The notes: a model not told the origin generated them from the sequence alone. A stretch of 38,033 bases of DNA from Actinomycetota bacterium (GCA_009703055.1 WLGW01000012.1:1-38033), one strand, 5' to 3'. Counted from the stretch's first letter, positions 1 to 9,707 are shown. A program made the numbers and translations.

Positions 1-218
1 GCTGGTTGGCCACTGGCAGCAAGTGTCTTGAGATCAAAACCAGCAGACAAGATGCCGGGACGTCCGGTCAGGATGGCAGGTACGCCGTCTTTCTCTGCTT
101 GATCAAGTGCTTCGTTGATGCCTGCTTGCAATGTGAGTGACACTGCATTGGCTTTGCCATCATCCATCGTGATGACAGCAATGCCGTCGGTCAACGCATA
201 TGTGACGGGGGAAGTCAT
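1..218 (-). CDS. Enoyl-CoA hydratase/isomerase (crotonase) family protein, 5' part only
   Basis: The first 72 codons of a minus-strand gene that runs out of the window at base 1. The N-terminus reads MTSPVTYALTDGIAVITMDD, then KANAVSL, and further on ILSAGFDLKTL. This matches the crotonase fold start (beta strands, then the S/C-A-G-x-D-L oxyanion-hole region). Crotonase enzymes act on acyl-CoA thioesters in the cytoplasm (hydration, isomerisation and related reactions); the substrate cannot be told here. The ATG lies 4 nt after the nitroreductase stop, so the two genes are almost certainly co-transcribed. The C-terminal part with the second catalytic residue lies outside the window. Confidence 0.8.
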   Translation of the reverse strand, partial: MTSPVTYALTDGIAVITMDDGKANAVSLTLQAGINEALDQAEKDGVPAILTGRPGILSAGFDLKTLAASGQP

Positions 219-222
219 GCGA

Positions 223-870
223 CTACCACTTGTCCCAGTGAAGAACCTTGCTGAGTGGCTCGCGCTTGGCGGGCTTGAAGTCGGTGCCGATTGTGTATGC
301 GATAGGGAAGAGCCCACCTTGTGTGACCTTCTCGTATGGAATGCCGAGCAACTCGGCTGCTTCCTTCTCGCCATCATTCATGAGGTGGATGGTGGTCCAT
401 GCAGAACCCATGGCACGCTCACGCAATGCGAGCATGAAGCTCCACACTGCGGGAAGCAATGAGCCCCATGCGCCGGCAGTGGCGAACGATGGCAAGTTGT
501 CAAGGCGTCCGTCGATGCACGGAATCATGAGAAGTGGTGCCTTCTCAAAGTTGTCGGCGAGGTAGCCAGCGGAGTCACGAACAAGACCCATGCGCTCGCC
601 ACGTGTGTCGCCGCTGCCGTATTCGCGGCCAGGCATGTTTGCGTACAGTGCCCAGTTCTTGCGATAGATGTCGGCAAGTGCCTTCTTCTTTGCGGCATCT
701 TCAATGATGATCCAGTGCCAGCCCTGGCTGTTCGAGCCTGTTGGGGCCTGCAATGCGATTTCGAGGCACTCCTCGACAATCTCGCGCTCGACTGGCTTGT
801 CGAAATCGAGGCGCTTGCGCACGCTGCGGGTTGTCTTGAGGACTTCGTCTGCTGAAAGGTTCAATTGCAT
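223..870 (-). CDS. Nitroreductase family protein
   Basis: A 215-aa protein, a normal length for the FMN-dependent nitroreductase fold. The N-terminal TTRSVRKRLDFDKPV and the APTGSNSQGWHW segment (about residues 14-52) are the typical FMN-phosphate-binding Arg/Ser and APSxxNxQPW-like motifs. The C-terminal half has the GLFPIAYTIGTDFKPAKR region usual in this family. Such enzymes reduce nitro groups, quinones or other oxidised substrates with NAD(P)H; the physiological substrate is unknown. It is the first gene of a minus-strand pair with a crotonase 4 nt downstream and is divergent from a second crotonase gene. That context suggests a role in acyl or aromatic compound breakdown, which is inference only. 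A CAGACT hexamer lies 6 nt before the ATG. Confidence 0.85.
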   Translation of the reverse strand: MQLNLSADEVLKTTRSVRKRLDFDKPVEREIVEECLEIALQAPTGSNSQGWHWIIIEDAAKKKALADIYRKNWALYANMPGREYGSGDTRGERMGLVRDSAGYLADNFEKAPLLMIPCIDGRLDNLPSFATAGAWGSLLPAVWSFMLALRERAMGSAWTTIHLMNDGEKEAAELLGIPYEKVTQGGLFPIAYTIGTDFKPAKREPLSKVLHWDKW

Positions 871-876
871 GAAAGC

Positions 877-882
877 AGTCTG
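877..882 (-). promoter_or_regulatory. Possible weak -10 box of the nitroreductase gene
   Basis: CAGACT on the minus strand ends 6 nt before the ATG at 870. It keeps the A2 and T6 positions of a -10 hexamer but lacks T1. No clear Shine-Dalgarno sequence is present. The spacing is the same as for the better TAnnnT boxes elsewhere in the window, so a leaderless start is possible. Confidence 0.3.
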
Positions 883-919
883 CCACGGGTCCGCTTCCCT
901 CAGTCACTTGGGAGCGTGA

Positions 920-925
920 CAAGAT
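920..925 (+). promoter_or_regulatory. Possible weak -10 box of the enoyl-CoA hydratase gene
   Basis: CAAGAT ends 6 nt before the ATG at 932, again with A2 and T6 conserved but C at position 1. No Shine-Dalgarno sequence is visible. Its mirror box for the nitroreductase lies 37 bp away, so both genes could start from this 61-bp gap. Confidence 0.3.
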
Positions 926-931
926 GTCGAG

Positions 932-1750
932 ATGAGCGACAGAGTCACTATCTCCATTTCCGACGGCATTGCCGACGTTCGTTTCAACCGTGCCGACAAG
1001 CGCAACGCCCTTGACGGTGAGCAATTCCAAGCCATCGTTGACGCCGGCGAATCGCTGAAGACGAACAAGAAGATTCGCGCCGTTGTGGTCTCTGGTGAAG
1101 GCGCATCTTTCTGTGCGGGTCTCGACCTTGCCTCCATGGGGGCGATGGCCGGTGGTGGCAACAACTCGGGCGGCGAGCGCCAGCCCTCAGCCTCCGACAT
1201 GTCGGGGGACCGCATCACGCACCTTGGTCAGCAATCGGCATGGGTGTGGCAAGAAGTGCCCGTGCCCGTGATTGCAGCCGTTCATGGTCATGCATTGGGT
1301 GGCGGATGCCAGATCGCTCTTGGTGCCGATATTCGTATTGCTCACCCTGACACCAAGTTCTCTGTGCGTGAGACCTACTGGGGTCTTGTGCCCGACATGG
1401 CCGGAACCGTGCTCATGCAGGGTCTCGTTCGCCCCGACATCATGAAGGACATCGTGTTGTCCGCTCGCATCTTTGATGGCCGCGAGGCTGCCGAGATTGG
1501 CATCGTGACCCGCTTGTCAGAGACCCCTCGCGAGGATGCCTTTGCCTATGCAGAGGAAATCTGCAAGCGCAGCCCCGATGCCGTGCGCGGAGCCAAGGAG
1601 CTCTTGAACCGTCTCACCATGGATTTCGCTGCTGCCCAGTTCGCCGCCGAACGCCGCATCATTGGCAGCCTCGTTGGTGGCCACAACCAGCGCGAAGCCG
1701 TGATGAGCGACTTCGAGAAGCGCGCTCCGGCGTACATCGATCCCAAGTAG
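932..1750 (+). CDS. Enoyl-CoA hydratase/isomerase (crotonase) family protein
   Basis: A 272-aa protein with full crotonase architecture. The N-terminal strand reads VTISISDGIADVRFNRADKR. The first oxyanion-hole motif is GASFCAGLDLASM (about residues 56-68) and the second is HGHALGGGCQIALGADIRIA (about residues 115-134). A catalytic-region segment follows (ETYWGLVPDMAG), with a C-terminal helical part. It should act on an acyl-CoA thioester in the cytoplasm, probably in beta-oxidation or a related pathway. The usual Glu in the second region is replaced by GLVPDM-type residues, so hydratase versus isomerase cannot be decided by eye. It is divergent from the nitroreductase/crotonase pair. A candidate terminator follows it. 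Confidence 0.88.
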   Translation: MSDRVTISISDGIADVRFNRADKRNALDGEQFQAIVDAGESLKTNKKIRAVVVSGEGASFCAGLDLASMGAMAGGGNNSGGERQPSASDMSGDRITHLGQQSAWVWQEVPVPVIAAVHGHALGGGCQIALGADIRIAHPDTKFSVRETYWGLVPDMAGTVLMQGLVRPDIMKDIVLSARIFDGREAAEIGIVTRLSETPREDAFAYAEEICKRSPDAVRGAKELLNRLTMDFAAAQFAAERRIIGSLVGGHNQREAVMSDFEKRAPAYIDPK

Positions 1751-1757
1751 GGCCTGA

Positions 1758-1776
1758 ATAGAGGTCACACCTCTTT
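1758..1776 (+). terminator. Short hairpin after the enoyl-CoA hydratase gene
   Basis: AGAGGT (1760-1765) and ACCTCT (1769-1774) form a perfect 6-bp stem with a CAC loop, 9 nt after the stop codon, followed by a short T-rich stretch. The U tract is weak, so termination may be partial. Confidence 0.4.
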
Positions 1777-1783
1777 AATTCCT

Positions 1784-1812
1784 TTGTAAGCCAGGGCGGG
1801 CATGGGTAGCCT
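1784..1812 (+). promoter_or_regulatory. Candidate gltBD promoter
   Basis: TTGTAA (1784-1789) and TAGCCT (1807-1812) are separated by 17 bp, a good -35/-10 arrangement. Transcription would begin near 1819, about 78 nt before the gltB ATG, so the whole structured leader would be in the transcript. Not tested; the -35 match is moderate. Confidence 0.4.
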
Positions 1813-1827
1813 TGCAATGCTCGGGTC

Positions 1828-1895
1828 AGCGTCGCCCCGGGAGAACAATCTCATTCTCCGCCGTGCCCTGCACGGTTCCTGAAGGACTCGACGCT
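1828..1895 (+). promoter_or_regulatory. Structured gltB leader, possible three-way-junction RNA
   Basis: Three helices can be drawn. The closing stem pairs 1828-1834 (AGCGTCG) with 1889-1895 (CGACGCT), 7 Watson-Crick pairs. Inside it, GGAGAA (1840-1845) pairs with TTCTCC (1854-1859), and CCGTGC (1861-1866) pairs with GCACGG (1870-1875) around a CCT loop. The likely Shine-Dalgarno AAGGA (1882-1886) lies in the junction, and the closing stem's 3' strand lies between it and the ATG at 1897. Folding would therefore plausibly affect ribosome access. It matches no riboswitch class that I can recall, including the glutamine (glnA) riboswitches. A 21-codon ORF (ATG 1817 to TGA 1880-1882) also crosses it. 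Confidence 0.5.
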
Positions 1896-1896
1896 C

Positions 1897-4800
1897 ATGA
1901 ACCCAGATCTTCCCGCTGCCCACGGTCTCTACGACCCTCGGTTTGAACACGACGCATGTGGCGTGTCCTTCGTCGCCAACATCAAGGGTGTTCGCAGCCG
2001 TGAGATCGTGACGCTTGGTCTCACAGCACTGACAAACATGGAGCACCGCGGTGCAACAGGTGCAGAGCCAGACACTGGTGACGGCGCTGGCATTCTCATT
2101 CAGATTCCTGATGCGTTCTTGCGCGCAGTTGCTGGCTTCGAGATTCCTGCTTCTGGTTCGTATGCAGTGGGTATTGCCTTCCTTCCGCAGGCTGCTGCGG
2201 ATGTTGCTACTGCAGTTGCAACTGTTGAAAAGATTGTCACCGAAGAAGGACTTCGTCCGCTCGGATGGCGCGATGTTCCTGTGAACCCTGATTGTCTTGG
2301 CGCATCGGCTCGTGCCGTGATGCCCACCGTGCGTCAGTTCTTCCTTGATGATCCTGCAGGTGCCTCCGATATTGATCTCGACCGCAAGATCTTCGTTGCA
2401 CGCAAGCGCATTGAGCATGAGCTCACCGGCACGATGCGTACGTATTTCTCATCGTTGTCTGCTCGCACCATTGTGTACAAGGGCATGCTCACTACGCCAG
2501 AACTAGAGCAGTTCTTTCCTGATCTCTCCGACGAGCGCATGGAATCGGCGATTGCAATGGTGCACAGCCGTTTCTCAACAAACACTTTTCCATCATGGCC
2601 ACTGGCTCACCCATACCGCTTTATTGCGCACAACGGTGAAATCAACACGGTGCAGGGCAACCGCAACTGGATGCGCACACGTGAAGCATTGCTTGCTAGC
2701 AACTTGATTCCTGGTCTTGAGCGCGCGTTCCCCATTTGCACACCTGGCATGTCGGACTCTGCAAGCTTCGACGAAGTGTTGGAACTTCTGCACCTCGCCG
2801 GCCGTTCGCTTCCGCATGCATTGCTCATGATGATTCCCGAAGCATGGGAAAACAATGACCGCATGGACGCAAAGAAGCGTGCGTTCTACCAATTCCATTC
2901 TTCGTTGATGGAGCCATGGGATGGCCCCGCTGACGTGTGCTTTACCGACGGAACACTGATTGGTGCAGTACTTGACCGCAATGGTCTTCGTCCCGGCCGT
3001 TACTGGATCACCAAGGACGACCTCGTTGTGCTTGCGTCTGAAGCAGGCGTGTTGAACATTGATCAATCACGAATCATCCGCAAGGGTCGTTTGCAGCCCG
3101 GCCGCATGTTCCTCATTGACACAGCACAGGGTCGTCTCATTGATGACGATGAAGTGAAGATGGAACTTGCGTCCGAGCACCCATACGAAGAATGGCTTGA
3201 GCAGGGCGTGACACATCTTGATGAGTTGCCTGCACGTGAGCACATTGTTCACAGTCGTGACAGCGTCGCTCGCCGGCAACAAATGTTCGGCTACACCGAA
3301 GAAGAACTCAAGATCATCCTTGCGCCCACCGCCAAGAACGCCATGGAGCCACTTGGTTCCATGGGTACCGACACGCCTATTGCTGTGTTGTCGGCACGTT
3401 CACGTTTGTTGTTCGACTACTTCCAGCAGTTGTTTGCTCAGGTGACCAACCCGCCACTCGACGCGATTCGTGAAGAAGTCGTGACTGCAGTGGGAACAAG
3501 CGTTGGCCCCGAGGCGAACCTCTTGTCGCCTGGTCCCAACAGCTGTCGTCAACTGTCATTACCGTTCCCGATTATTGACAACGATGATCTCGCAAAGATC
3601 ATCCACATCAATGACGATGCGACACAGCCACAGCTAGCAGCAGTCGTCATCAGTGGTTTGTATCGCGTGGCTGATGGCGGTGCTGGTCTTCGGACTGCTC
3701 TCGACAAACTGCGCGCAGATGTGAGTGCAGCAATCACGAATGGTGCACGCATCATTGTGTTGTCTGACCGCAACTCTGACGAAGTATTTGCACCGATTCC
3801 GTCATTGTTGATGACAAGCGCAGTGCATCACCACCTCATTCGCGAGAAGACTCGTACGCAAGTTGGTCTTGTTGTTGAATGTGGCGATGCGCGCGAAGTG
3901 CATCACATGGCACTGCTCATTGGCTTTGGTGCTGGCGCGGTGAACCCGTACCTCGCATTCGAGACCATCGAAACAATGATCGCTGCCGACAACGACACCG
4001 GCATGTATGGCTTGGGTGGCATGGATCCACACAAGGCTGTGAAGAATTACATCAAGGCCTCTGGTAAGGGCGTCTTGAAGGTCATGTCGAAGATGGGTGT
4101 GTCCACTGTTGCGTCATACACAGGTGCACAGATCTTCGAAGCAATTGGTTTGGCAACCGATCTCGTTGAAGAGTTCTTCACGGGCACTGTGTCTCGCCTT
4201 GGTGGTATCGGCCTTGATGAGATTGCAGCTGAAGTGGCGACGCGTCATGCAACAGCACATCCGAAGCGTCCTGATTTGCGCGCACACCGCAAGTTAGAAG
4301 TGGGCGGGGAATACCAGTGGCGTCGTGAAGGGGAGTATCACCTCTTCAACCCGGACACTGTGTACCGCTTGCAGCACTCAACTCGTTCTGGCCGCTACGA
4401 CGTATTCAAGCAATACACCGCTGATGTCGACGACCAATCAAAGAGACTTGCAACATTGCGTGGTCTCTTCGAGCTCCGCACTGATGTTCGGCCTGCCATT
4501 TCTATTGATGAAGTCGAACCAGTTTCCGAGATCGTGAAGCGATTCTCGACAGGTGCAATGAGTTATGGCTCCATCTCGGCAGAGGCACATGAGAACTTGG
4601 CGATTGCGATGAACCGCTTAGGCGCCAAGAGCAACACTGGTGAAGGCGGCGAAGATCCTGAGCGTTTCACGCCGATGGCAAACGGTGACTCGAAGCGTTC
4701 TGCAATTAAGCAGGTCGCATCGGGCCGCTTTGGTGTGACCAGCGAATACTTGGTGAACGCTGATGACATTCAGATCAAGATGGCCCAAGGTGCGAAGCCT

Positions 4801-6468
4801 GGTGAAGGTGGACAGCTTCCTGGTCACAAGGTGTACCCATGGGTGGCAAAGACACGTCACTCAACTCCTGGTGTTGGTCTCATTAGCCCGCCACCGCACC
4901 ACGACATCTATTCCATTGAAGACCTCAAGCAATTGATTCACGACTTGAAGAACGCCAACCCAACGGCACGCGTTCACGTGAAGCTTGTTGCTGAAGTCGG
5001 CGTGGGCACTGTTGCTGCAGGTGTGAGTAAGGCCAAGGCCGACGTTGTTCTCATCTCGGGTCACGACGGTGGCACCGGCGCATCGCCGTTGACATCGCTG
5101 AAGCACGCTGGTGCGCCGTGGGAACTCGGACTCGCTGAAGCTCAGCAGACACTCATGTTGAATGGTCTTCGCGACCGCATCGTGGTGCAAGCCGATGGTC
5201 AGATGAAGACCGGACGCGACGTTGTGATTGCTGCCTTGCTCGGTGCAGAAGAATTCGGATTCGCAACAGCACCACTCGTGGTGAGTGGTTGCGTGATGAT
5301 GCGCGTGTGTCACCTCGATACATGTCCAGTTGGCATTGCAACGCAGAACCCCACACTTCGCGCTCGTTTCTCTGGCAAGCCAGAGTTCGTTGTGAACTTC
5401 TTTGAGTACATCGCTGAAGAGGTTCGTGAGAATCTTGCAGCGTTGGGCTTCCGCACACTGCAAGAAGCAATTGGTCACGTTGAAATGATCGATTCCAAGA
5501 AGGCAGTGGATCACTGGAAGGCCAAGGGCCTTGATATCGCTCCGATTCTCGAAGTGCCTCAGAACCCATACGGACAAACTCCGTTTAGTTCTGTTGGTCA
5601 AGAACACGGTCTTGAAGAAGCATTGGACAACCAGCTGATTGCTCTTTCGAAAGACGCGATAGCTGATGCGCGTCCTGTGAAGATCTCGATGCCCATTATG
5701 AACGTGAACCGCACAACGGGCACGATGCTTGGATACGAAGTCACGAAGGCATGGGGTGGTTCTGGTCTTCCTGACGGAACGATTGACATTCACTTCACAG
5801 GTGCGGCTGGTCAAAGCTTCGGCGCATTCGTGCCAGCGGGTATTCAGATGCGCCTTGAAGGTGACGGAAACGACTTCGTCGGAAAGGGTCTCTCTGGTGG
5901 ACGACTCATCTTGCATCCGCATCGCGATGCGCCATTTGCTGCGGAAGAAAATGTCATTGCCGGAAACGTCGTTGGTTACGGTGCCACGGGTGGAGAGATC
6001 TTCATTCGCGGCACAGTAGGTGAGCGCTTCGCTGTTCGTAACTCCGGAGCCACCTTGGTGGTGGAAGGCGTCGGCGATCACGGATGTGAGTACATGACCG
6101 GTGGACGTGTTGTTGTGCTTGGTGCGACAGGTCGCAACTTCGCAGCAGGCATGTCGGGTGGTATCGCATACGTGTACGACCCAGATGGCGTCTTTGCTTC
6201 CAATGTCAATTACGAAATGGTGGAAGTAGAACCAGTAACGGGCGATGACGACGAATGGTTGCGCGCAACGATTACACGTCATGGTGAGTTCACAGGTTCT
6301 GCAGTGGCGGAACGTGTTCTGAATGCATGGACAGTCGAAGTGGCAAAGTTCCGCAAGGTAATGCCTCGTGACTACAAGAAAGTTCTCGCGGTGATGGCGA
6401 CTGCAAAAGCAGAAGGCCTTGACGAAGCAGAAACAGCAAATCGAGTAATGGAGGCTTCACGTGGGTGA
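1897..6468 (+). CDS. gltB: Glutamate synthase (NADPH) large subunit
   Basis: A 1523-aa protein, the normal length for the bacterial GOGAT alpha subunit. It transfers the glutamine amide to 2-oxoglutarate to give two glutamates, with electrons supplied through the small subunit. Residue Cys21 (HDACGVSFV) should become the N-terminal nucleophile after a 20-residue propeptide is removed, starting the class II glutaminase domain (about 21-430). The central and FMN-binding synthase domains follow ([23 protein letters not shown], then [13 protein letters not shown]). The 3Fe-4S cysteines are in [16 protein letters not shown] at about residue 1131. The C-terminal beta-helix domain ([20 protein letters not shown]) is intact. 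It overlaps gltD by 8 nt. AAGGA at 1882-1886 is the likely ribosome binding site, set in a structured leader. Confidence 0.97.
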   Translation: MNPDLPAAHGLYDPRFEHDACGVSFVANIKGVRSREIVTLGLTALTNMEHRGATGAEPDTGDGAGILIQIPDAFLRAVAGFEIPASGSYAVGIAFLPQAAADVATAVATVEKIVTEEGLRPLGWRDVPVNPDCLGASARAVMPTVRQFFLDDPAGASDIDLDRKIFVARKRIEHELTGTMRTYFSSLSARTIVYKGMLTTPELEQFFPDLSDERMESAIAMVHSRFSTNTFPSWPLAHPYRFIAHNGEINTVQGNRNWMRTREALLASNLIPGLERAFPICTPGMSDSASFDEVLELLHLAGRSLPHALLMMIPEAWENNDRMDAKKRAFYQFHSSLMEPWDGPADVCFTDGTLIGAVLDRNGLRPGRYWITKDDLVVLASEAGVLNIDQSRIIRKGRLQPGRMFLIDTAQGRLIDDDEVKMELASEHPYEEWLEQGVTHLDELPAREHIVHSRDSVARRQQMFGYTEEELKIILAPTAKNAMEPLGSMGTDTPIAVLSARSRLLFDYFQQLFAQVTNPPLDAIREEVVTAVGTSVGPEANLLSPGPNSCRQLSLPFPIIDNDDLAKIIHINDDATQPQLAAVVISGLYRVADGGAGLRTALDKLRADVSAAITNGARIIVLSDRNSDEVFAPIPSLLMTSAVHHHLIREKTRTQVGLVVECGDAREVHHMALLIGFGAGAVNPYLAFETIETMIAADNDTGMYGLGGMDPHKAVKNYIKASGKGVLKVMSKMGVSTVASYTGAQIFEAIGLATDLVEEFFTGTVSRLGGIGLDEIAAEVATRHATAHPKRPDLRAHRKLEVGGEYQWRREGEYHLFNPDTVYRLQHSTRSGRYDVFKQYTADVDDQSKRLATLRGLFELRTDVRPAISIDEVEPVSEIVKRFSTGAMSYGSISAEAHENLAIAMNRLGAKSNTGEGGEDPERFTPMANGDSKRSAIKQVASGRFGVTSEYLVNADDIQIKMAQGAKPGEGGQLPGHKVYPWVAKTRHSTPGVGLISPPPHHDIYSIEDLKQLIHDLKNANPTARVHVKLVAEVGVGTVAAGVSKAKADVVLISGHDGGTGASPLTSLKHAGAPWELGLAEAQQTLMLNGLRDRIVVQADGQMKTGRDVVIAALLGAEEFGFATAPLVVSGCVMMRVCHLDTCPVGIATQNPTLRARFSGKPEFVVNFFEYIAEEVRENLAALGFRTLQEAIGHVEMIDSKKAVDHWKAKGLDIAPILEVPQNPYGQTPFSSVGQEHGLEEALDNQLIALSKDAIADARPVKISMPIMNVNRTTGTMLGYEVTKAWGGSGLPDGTIDIHFTGAAGQSFGAFVPAGIQMRLEGDGNDFVGKGLSGGRLILHPHRDAPFAAEENVIAGNVVGYGATGGEIFIRGTVGERFAVRNSGATLVVEGVGDHGCEYMTGGRVVVLGATGRNFAAGMSGGIAYVYDPDGVFASNVNYEMVEVEPVTGDDDEWLRATITRHGEFTGSAVAERVLNAWTVEVAKFRKVMPRDYKKVLAVMATAKAEGLDEAETANRVMEASRG

Positions 6469-7912
6469 GACAACCGGATTTCTTCAGTGGGGTCGTACTG
6501 GCCCAACACGACGCCCTGTCGCACTGCGACTCAAAGACTGGAAAGAGGTCTACGAGCCGTTTGATGCTGGCAAGTTGAACCATCAAGCAGGACGTTGCAT
6601 GGACTGCGGTATTCCGTTCTGCAATAACGGCTGCCCACTGGGCAACTTGATCCCTGACTGGAACGACCTCGTGTATCGCGGTCATTGGCAAGAGGCCATC
6701 GAGCGCTTGCATGCAACGAATAACTTTCCTGAGTTCACGGGTCGTCTGTGCCCAGCTCCGTGCGAATCTGCATGTGTTCTTGGTGTGAACCAAGACCCCG
6801 TTGCAATTAAGCAAGTAGAAGTTGAGATCATTGACCATGCATTCCGTGAAGGATGGGTTGTTCCTCAGATTCCATCCATCAAGACCGGCAAGCGTGTTGC
6901 AGTCATTGGTAGCGGTCCTGCTGGTCTTGCTGTTGCACAGCAGCTCACACGTGCCGGACACGATGTAGTGGTGCTCGAGCGTGCAGATCGCATCGGCGGT
7001 CTTTTGCGTTACGGCATTCCTGAATTCAAGATGGAGAAAGTGCATCTTGATCGCCGCCTCGAGCAGATGCGTGGTGAGGGAACAGAGTTCCGTACCAATG
7101 CAGATGTCGGTGGCAGCATCGACATTGAAGTGCTTCGTGCATCACATGATGCGATTGTTCTTGCGTGTGGAGCAACCGAGCGTCGTGATCTCAATGTGCC
7201 AGGACGCGAACTCACGGGCATCCATCAAGCGATGGAGTATTTGCCCATCGCGAACAAGGTGCAAGAAGGCGATGCAACGACTTACGACATCGATGCCAAG
7301 GGCAAGAATGTCGTCATCATCGGTGGCGGCGACACTGGTGCTGACTGTTTAGGGACTGCATTACGTCAGGGCGCAAAGCAGGTCATTCAGTTGGAGATCA
7401 TGCCTCGTCCGAGTGACTCACGGTCATCTGGCAACCCATGGCCACAGTTTGCATTCGTGTACAAAGTGACATCGGCTCATGAAGAGGGTGGCGAGCGCAT
7501 GTACAGCGTGAACACTGAGCGCTTCATCGACGATGGCAATGGCAATGTTCGTGCACTGCTTCTTCACGAAGTGGAGATGGTGAACGGCAAGTTCGAGAAG
7601 AAGGAAGGCTCGGATCTCGAGATTCCTGCAGATCTTGTTTTCTTGGCAATGGGTTTCACTGGTCCTGAGAAAGGTTCTTGGTTGGAACAACTCGGAGTCG
7701 CATTCGATGAACGAGGCAATGTTGTACGTAATGACAATTACGAGTCGACTGTGCCAGGTGTTTTCGTTGCTGGTGACATGGGTCGTGGACAAAGTCTCAT
7801 CGTGTGGGCAATCGCAGAAGGTCGCGCATGCGCAGCTGGAGTCGACCTTGCATTGATGGGCGAAACCTCACTTCCTGCACCGATTCCACCAACAGCTCGT
7901 CCTTTGGTCTAG
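6461..7912 (+). CDS. gltD: Glutamate synthase (NADPH) small subunit
   Basis: A 483-aa protein, typical for the GOGAT beta subunit. It takes electrons from NADPH by FAD and passes them through iron-sulfur clusters to GltB. The N-terminal cysteines lie in [17 protein letters not shown] (from about residue 46) and [13 protein letters not shown], as expected for two 4Fe-4S clusters. An FAD-binding Rossmann motif [10 protein letters not shown] is at about 150, the NADPH-binding motif GGGDTGADC at about 288, and the C-terminal FAD contact [14 protein letters not shown] is present. The start is GTG, chosen because GGAGG (6450-6454) sits 6 nt upstream. The gene begins inside the end of gltB, so translation is probably coupled. 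Confidence 0.97.
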   Translation: MGETTGFLQWGRTGPTRRPVALRLKDWKEVYEPFDAGKLNHQAGRCMDCGIPFCNNGCPLGNLIPDWNDLVYRGHWQEAIERLHATNNFPEFTGRLCPAPCESACVLGVNQDPVAIKQVEVEIIDHAFREGWVVPQIPSIKTGKRVAVIGSGPAGLAVAQQLTRAGHDVVVLERADRIGGLLRYGIPEFKMEKVHLDRRLEQMRGEGTEFRTNADVGGSIDIEVLRASHDAIVLACGATERRDLNVPGRELTGIHQAMEYLPIANKVQEGDATTYDIDAKGKNVVIIGGGDTGADCLGTALRQGAKQVIQLEIMPRPSDSRSSGNPWPQFAFVYKVTSAHEEGGERMYSVNTERFIDDGNGNVRALLLHEVEMVNGKFEKKEGSDLEIPADLVFLAMGFTGPEKGSWLEQLGVAFDERGNVVRNDNYESTVPGVFVAGDMGRGQSLIVWAIAEGRACAAGVDLALMGETSLPAPIPPTARPLV

Positions 7913-7927
7913 TTCTGTAGGGCCGAT

Positions 7928-7948
7928 GCGCCACCATTCGGGTGGTGT
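7928..7948 (+). terminator. Weak hairpin after gltD
   Basis: CCACC (7931-7935) pairs with GGTGG (7941-7945), extendable by G-U and C-G pairs. There is no U tract, so this may be a weak or Rho-assisted terminator or simply chance. Confidence 0.25.
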
Positions 7949-7955
7949 CAGGCTC

Positions 7956-7961
7956 TACTGT
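7956..7961 (+). promoter_or_regulatory. -10 box of a leaderless LysM-protein mRNA
   Basis: TACTGT ends 6 nt before the GTG at 7968. No Shine-Dalgarno sequence is seen. The spacing places the transcription start at or next to the start codon. Confidence 0.45.
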
Positions 7962-7967
7962 TGAGAC

Positions 7968-8591
7968 GTGTTGAAAACCCCCTCACAGCAATCAGTCGGT
8001 CGCTTCATCGCGGTTGCTGCATGCATTGTCGGGGTCAGTGTGTTTGGCTCGGCGTGCGGTGGAGACACACTGGGCGTTGCCACCACGGTCGTGAACGTGA
8101 CCCCCACGAACTTCGCCACGATTCCGCCTGTTGCAAGCACTGCACCAGGAACAACAACAACGTTGCCGGCTAACGCAGTGGGTCAAGAGTCCTCGTACAC
8201 CGTTCAGGCAGGCGATTCACCAATTTCTGTTGCATCGAAGTACAACATCTCGGTGACAACCTTGCTCGCGTACAACGCATGGGTTGACCCCAGCCAGTTT
8301 CCGTATCCAGGCACCGTCATCAAGATTCCTGCCAGCGCGATTGTGAACCCAACACCGAATAATCCCGGTGCCGGTGGGACTGCTGCTCCTGGCGTGAAGA
8401 TGAAACCAGGTTGCGAAAACCATACTGCTGGTTCGTACACGATTCAGTCGGGCGATTCGCTGTGGCTGATTCAGAACAAGTTCAAGTCCTGTTTCACGAT
8501 TACTGCATTGCTGAATGCCAACAATTGGCCCGATCAACAGTCAGTGGTGCTGTTGCAAGGGCAAGCAATCAATATCCCTGCTGCTGGGTAG
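7968..8591 (+). CDS. Secreted LysM-domain lipoprotein
   Basis: A 207-aa protein with a type II-like signal peptide: lysine at residue 3, a hydrophobic stretch at 12-27, then FGSAC with Cys30 as the probable lipidation site. The -3 residue of the lipobox is Gly, so the match is not ideal. A T/P-rich linker (residues 38-70) leads to two LysM domains at about 76-123 (SYTVQAGDSPISVASKYNIS) and 156-205 (SYTIQSGDSLWLIQNKF). LysM domains bind the N-acetylglucosamine of peptidoglycan, so this protein probably sits between the membrane and the wall. No hydrolase domain is present. It is followed, tail to tail with a 3-bp gap, by ddl, and murF lies beyond, which fits a cell-wall theme. The GTG start is supported by the -10 box 6 nt upstream; TTG at 7971 is an alternative. 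Confidence 0.8.
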   Translation: MLKTPSQQSVGRFIAVAACIVGVSVFGSACGGDTLGVATTVVNVTPTNFATIPPVASTAPGTTTTLPANAVGQESSYTVQAGDSPISVASKYNISVTTLLAYNAWVDPSQFPYPGTVIKIPASAIVNPTPNNPGAGGTAAPGVKMKPGCENHTAGSYTIQSGDSLWLIQNKFKSCFTITALLNANNWPDQQSVVLLQGQAINIPAAG

Positions 8592-8594
8592 TGA

Positions 8595-9674
8595 CTAGCG
8601 CGCAGTATTGCGCTTACGACGTGCATGTCGCTCGCGTGCATGTTCGATGAGCTCATCAATCAGTGCGGAATAGGAAAGTCCACTTGCTTCCCACATTTTC
8701 GGATACATCGAAATAGGTGTGAAACCCGGAATCGTGTTGATCTCGTTGCACAAGAAGCCACGACCATTTTCTTCGTAGAAGAAGTCAACGCGGGCCATTC
8801 CTTCGCAGCGCAGTGATTCGTAGGCGCGGATGGCAAGCGAACGAAGTTCGTCACTCTCTGATGCAGAGAGGGGAGCCGGAATCATCAACGTTGCGGAATC
8901 GCTGACGTATTTGTCTTCGTAGTCGTAGAACTCTTTGCCGGGCTTTATCTCGCCCACAACAGATGCACGTGGTGAGCGATTACCGATAACTGCCACTTCA
9001 AGTTCACGTGCCGTGACAGCTTCTTCAAAGATGATCCACTGGTCATATGAGATTGCAAGAGATGCAGCAGCCTGCAGTTCGGCTGCATCGTGCGCTTTGG
9101 TAACGCCAACGGATGAACCCATGTTCGAAGGCTTCACAAAAAGTGGATAGCCAAGCTCAGCTGCAACATCTTCCAATGAAGTGTGAGAAATCATGTCTTC
9201 GCGCAACACGCGATAGCGAACCTGCGGGATGCCTGCATGGGAGAAAACATTCTTCGCCATGCCCTTATCCATCGCCACGGCACTTGCAAGCACGCCACTA
9301 CCGACATAGGGAAGGTCAAGAAGTTCGAGGAGACCTTGCATGGTGCCGTCTTCGCCCATGGGTCCGTGAAGAAGAGGCATCACGACGATCGGGCCACCAG
9401 TAGCGAGATGAGTGATCGCGTTGCTAGACGTGGGCTCTCCCGATGCAGTCAGTCGTTCGGGGATTGATGCAGGATTAGCGCCACCGGTTGGCAGCTGCGG
9501 TAACTGTGGTGTTGACCACGAGCCGTCTCTGCCAATTGCAATTGCCACTGTGTTGTACTTCTGTGGGTCGGCTGCTCGAAGAACATGGGCTGCAGTGACA
9601 CAACTGACGTCGTGTTCCGCTGATTGACCGCCATAAATCACGACGAGTGTTGTTCGTTGTGGGGCGGTGTCCAT
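8595..9674 (-). CDS. ddl: D-alanine--D-alanine ligase
   Basis: A cytoplasmic ATP-grasp enzyme that joins two D-alanines for peptidoglycan precursors. With the ATG at 9674 it has 359 aa. The N-terminal YGGQSAEHDVSCVTAAHVL motif is typical of Ddl. The ATP-binding region has FVKPSNMGSSVGVTKA. The C-terminal metal and substrate motif is NEINTIPGFTPISMYPKMW. An in-frame GTG at 9695 would add 7 residues, but it would leave only 12 bp to the divergent murF start. The ATG is also favoured by TACCGT placed 7 nt upstream. The product D-Ala-D-Ala is the substrate of the MurF encoded on the other side of the shared gap. Confidence 0.95.
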   Translation of the reverse strand: MDTAPQRTTLVVIYGGQSAEHDVSCVTAAHVLRAADPQKYNTVAIAIGRDGSWSTPQLPQLPTGGANPASIPERLTASGEPTSSNAITHLATGGPIVVMPLLHGPMGEDGTMQGLLELLDLPYVGSGVLASAVAMDKGMAKNVFSHAGIPQVRYRVLREDMISHTSLEDVAAELGYPLFVKPSNMGSSVGVTKAHDAAELQAAASLAISYDQWIIFEEAVTARELEVAVIGNRSPRASVVGEIKPGKEFYDYEDKYVSDSATLMIPAPLSASESDELRSLAIRAYESLRCEGMARVDFFYEENGRGFLCNEINTIPGFTPISMYPKMWEASGLSYSALIDELIEHARERHARRKRNTAR

Positions 9675-9681
9675 CGATAAG

Positions 9682-9687
9682 ACGGTA
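9682..9687 (-). promoter_or_regulatory. -10 box of ddl (leaderless)
   Basis: TACCGT on the minus strand ends 7 nt before the ddl ATG at 9674. It lies only 8 bp from the opposed murF box, so ddl and murF would share one compact bidirectional promoter. Confidence 0.5.
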
Positions 9688-9695
9688 CTCGCCAC

Positions 9696-9701
9696 TAGGG
9701 T
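9696..9701 (+). promoter_or_regulatory. -10 box of murF (leaderless)
   Basis: TAGGGT ends 6 nt before the murF ATG at 9708, with no Shine-Dalgarno sequence between. The transcript should begin at the A of the start codon. No clear -35 element is visible. Confidence 0.5.
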
Positions 9702-9707
9702 CGAATC

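Noticed and set aside
1828-1895. Known glutamine riboswitch classes (glnA type) for the gltB leader
   Set aside because: The conserved core bases that I recall for those classes are not present. The fold is reported as unassigned.
1765-2418. Minus-strand open frame over the gltB leader and N-terminus
   Set aside because: No recognisable motif, Cys/Asn/Arg-rich composition, and it overlaps the convincing gltB start region.
4861-6282. Long minus-strand open frame (473 codons) antisense to gltB
   Set aside because: It lies wholly inside gltB, has an odd His/Cys/Thr/Asn-rich composition and shows no domain. It is explained by gltB codon use avoiding stop codons on the other strand.
9675-9695. 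GTG start for ddl at 9695
   Set aside because: It would leave 12 bp to murF and would place the minus-strand -10 box inside the coding region.
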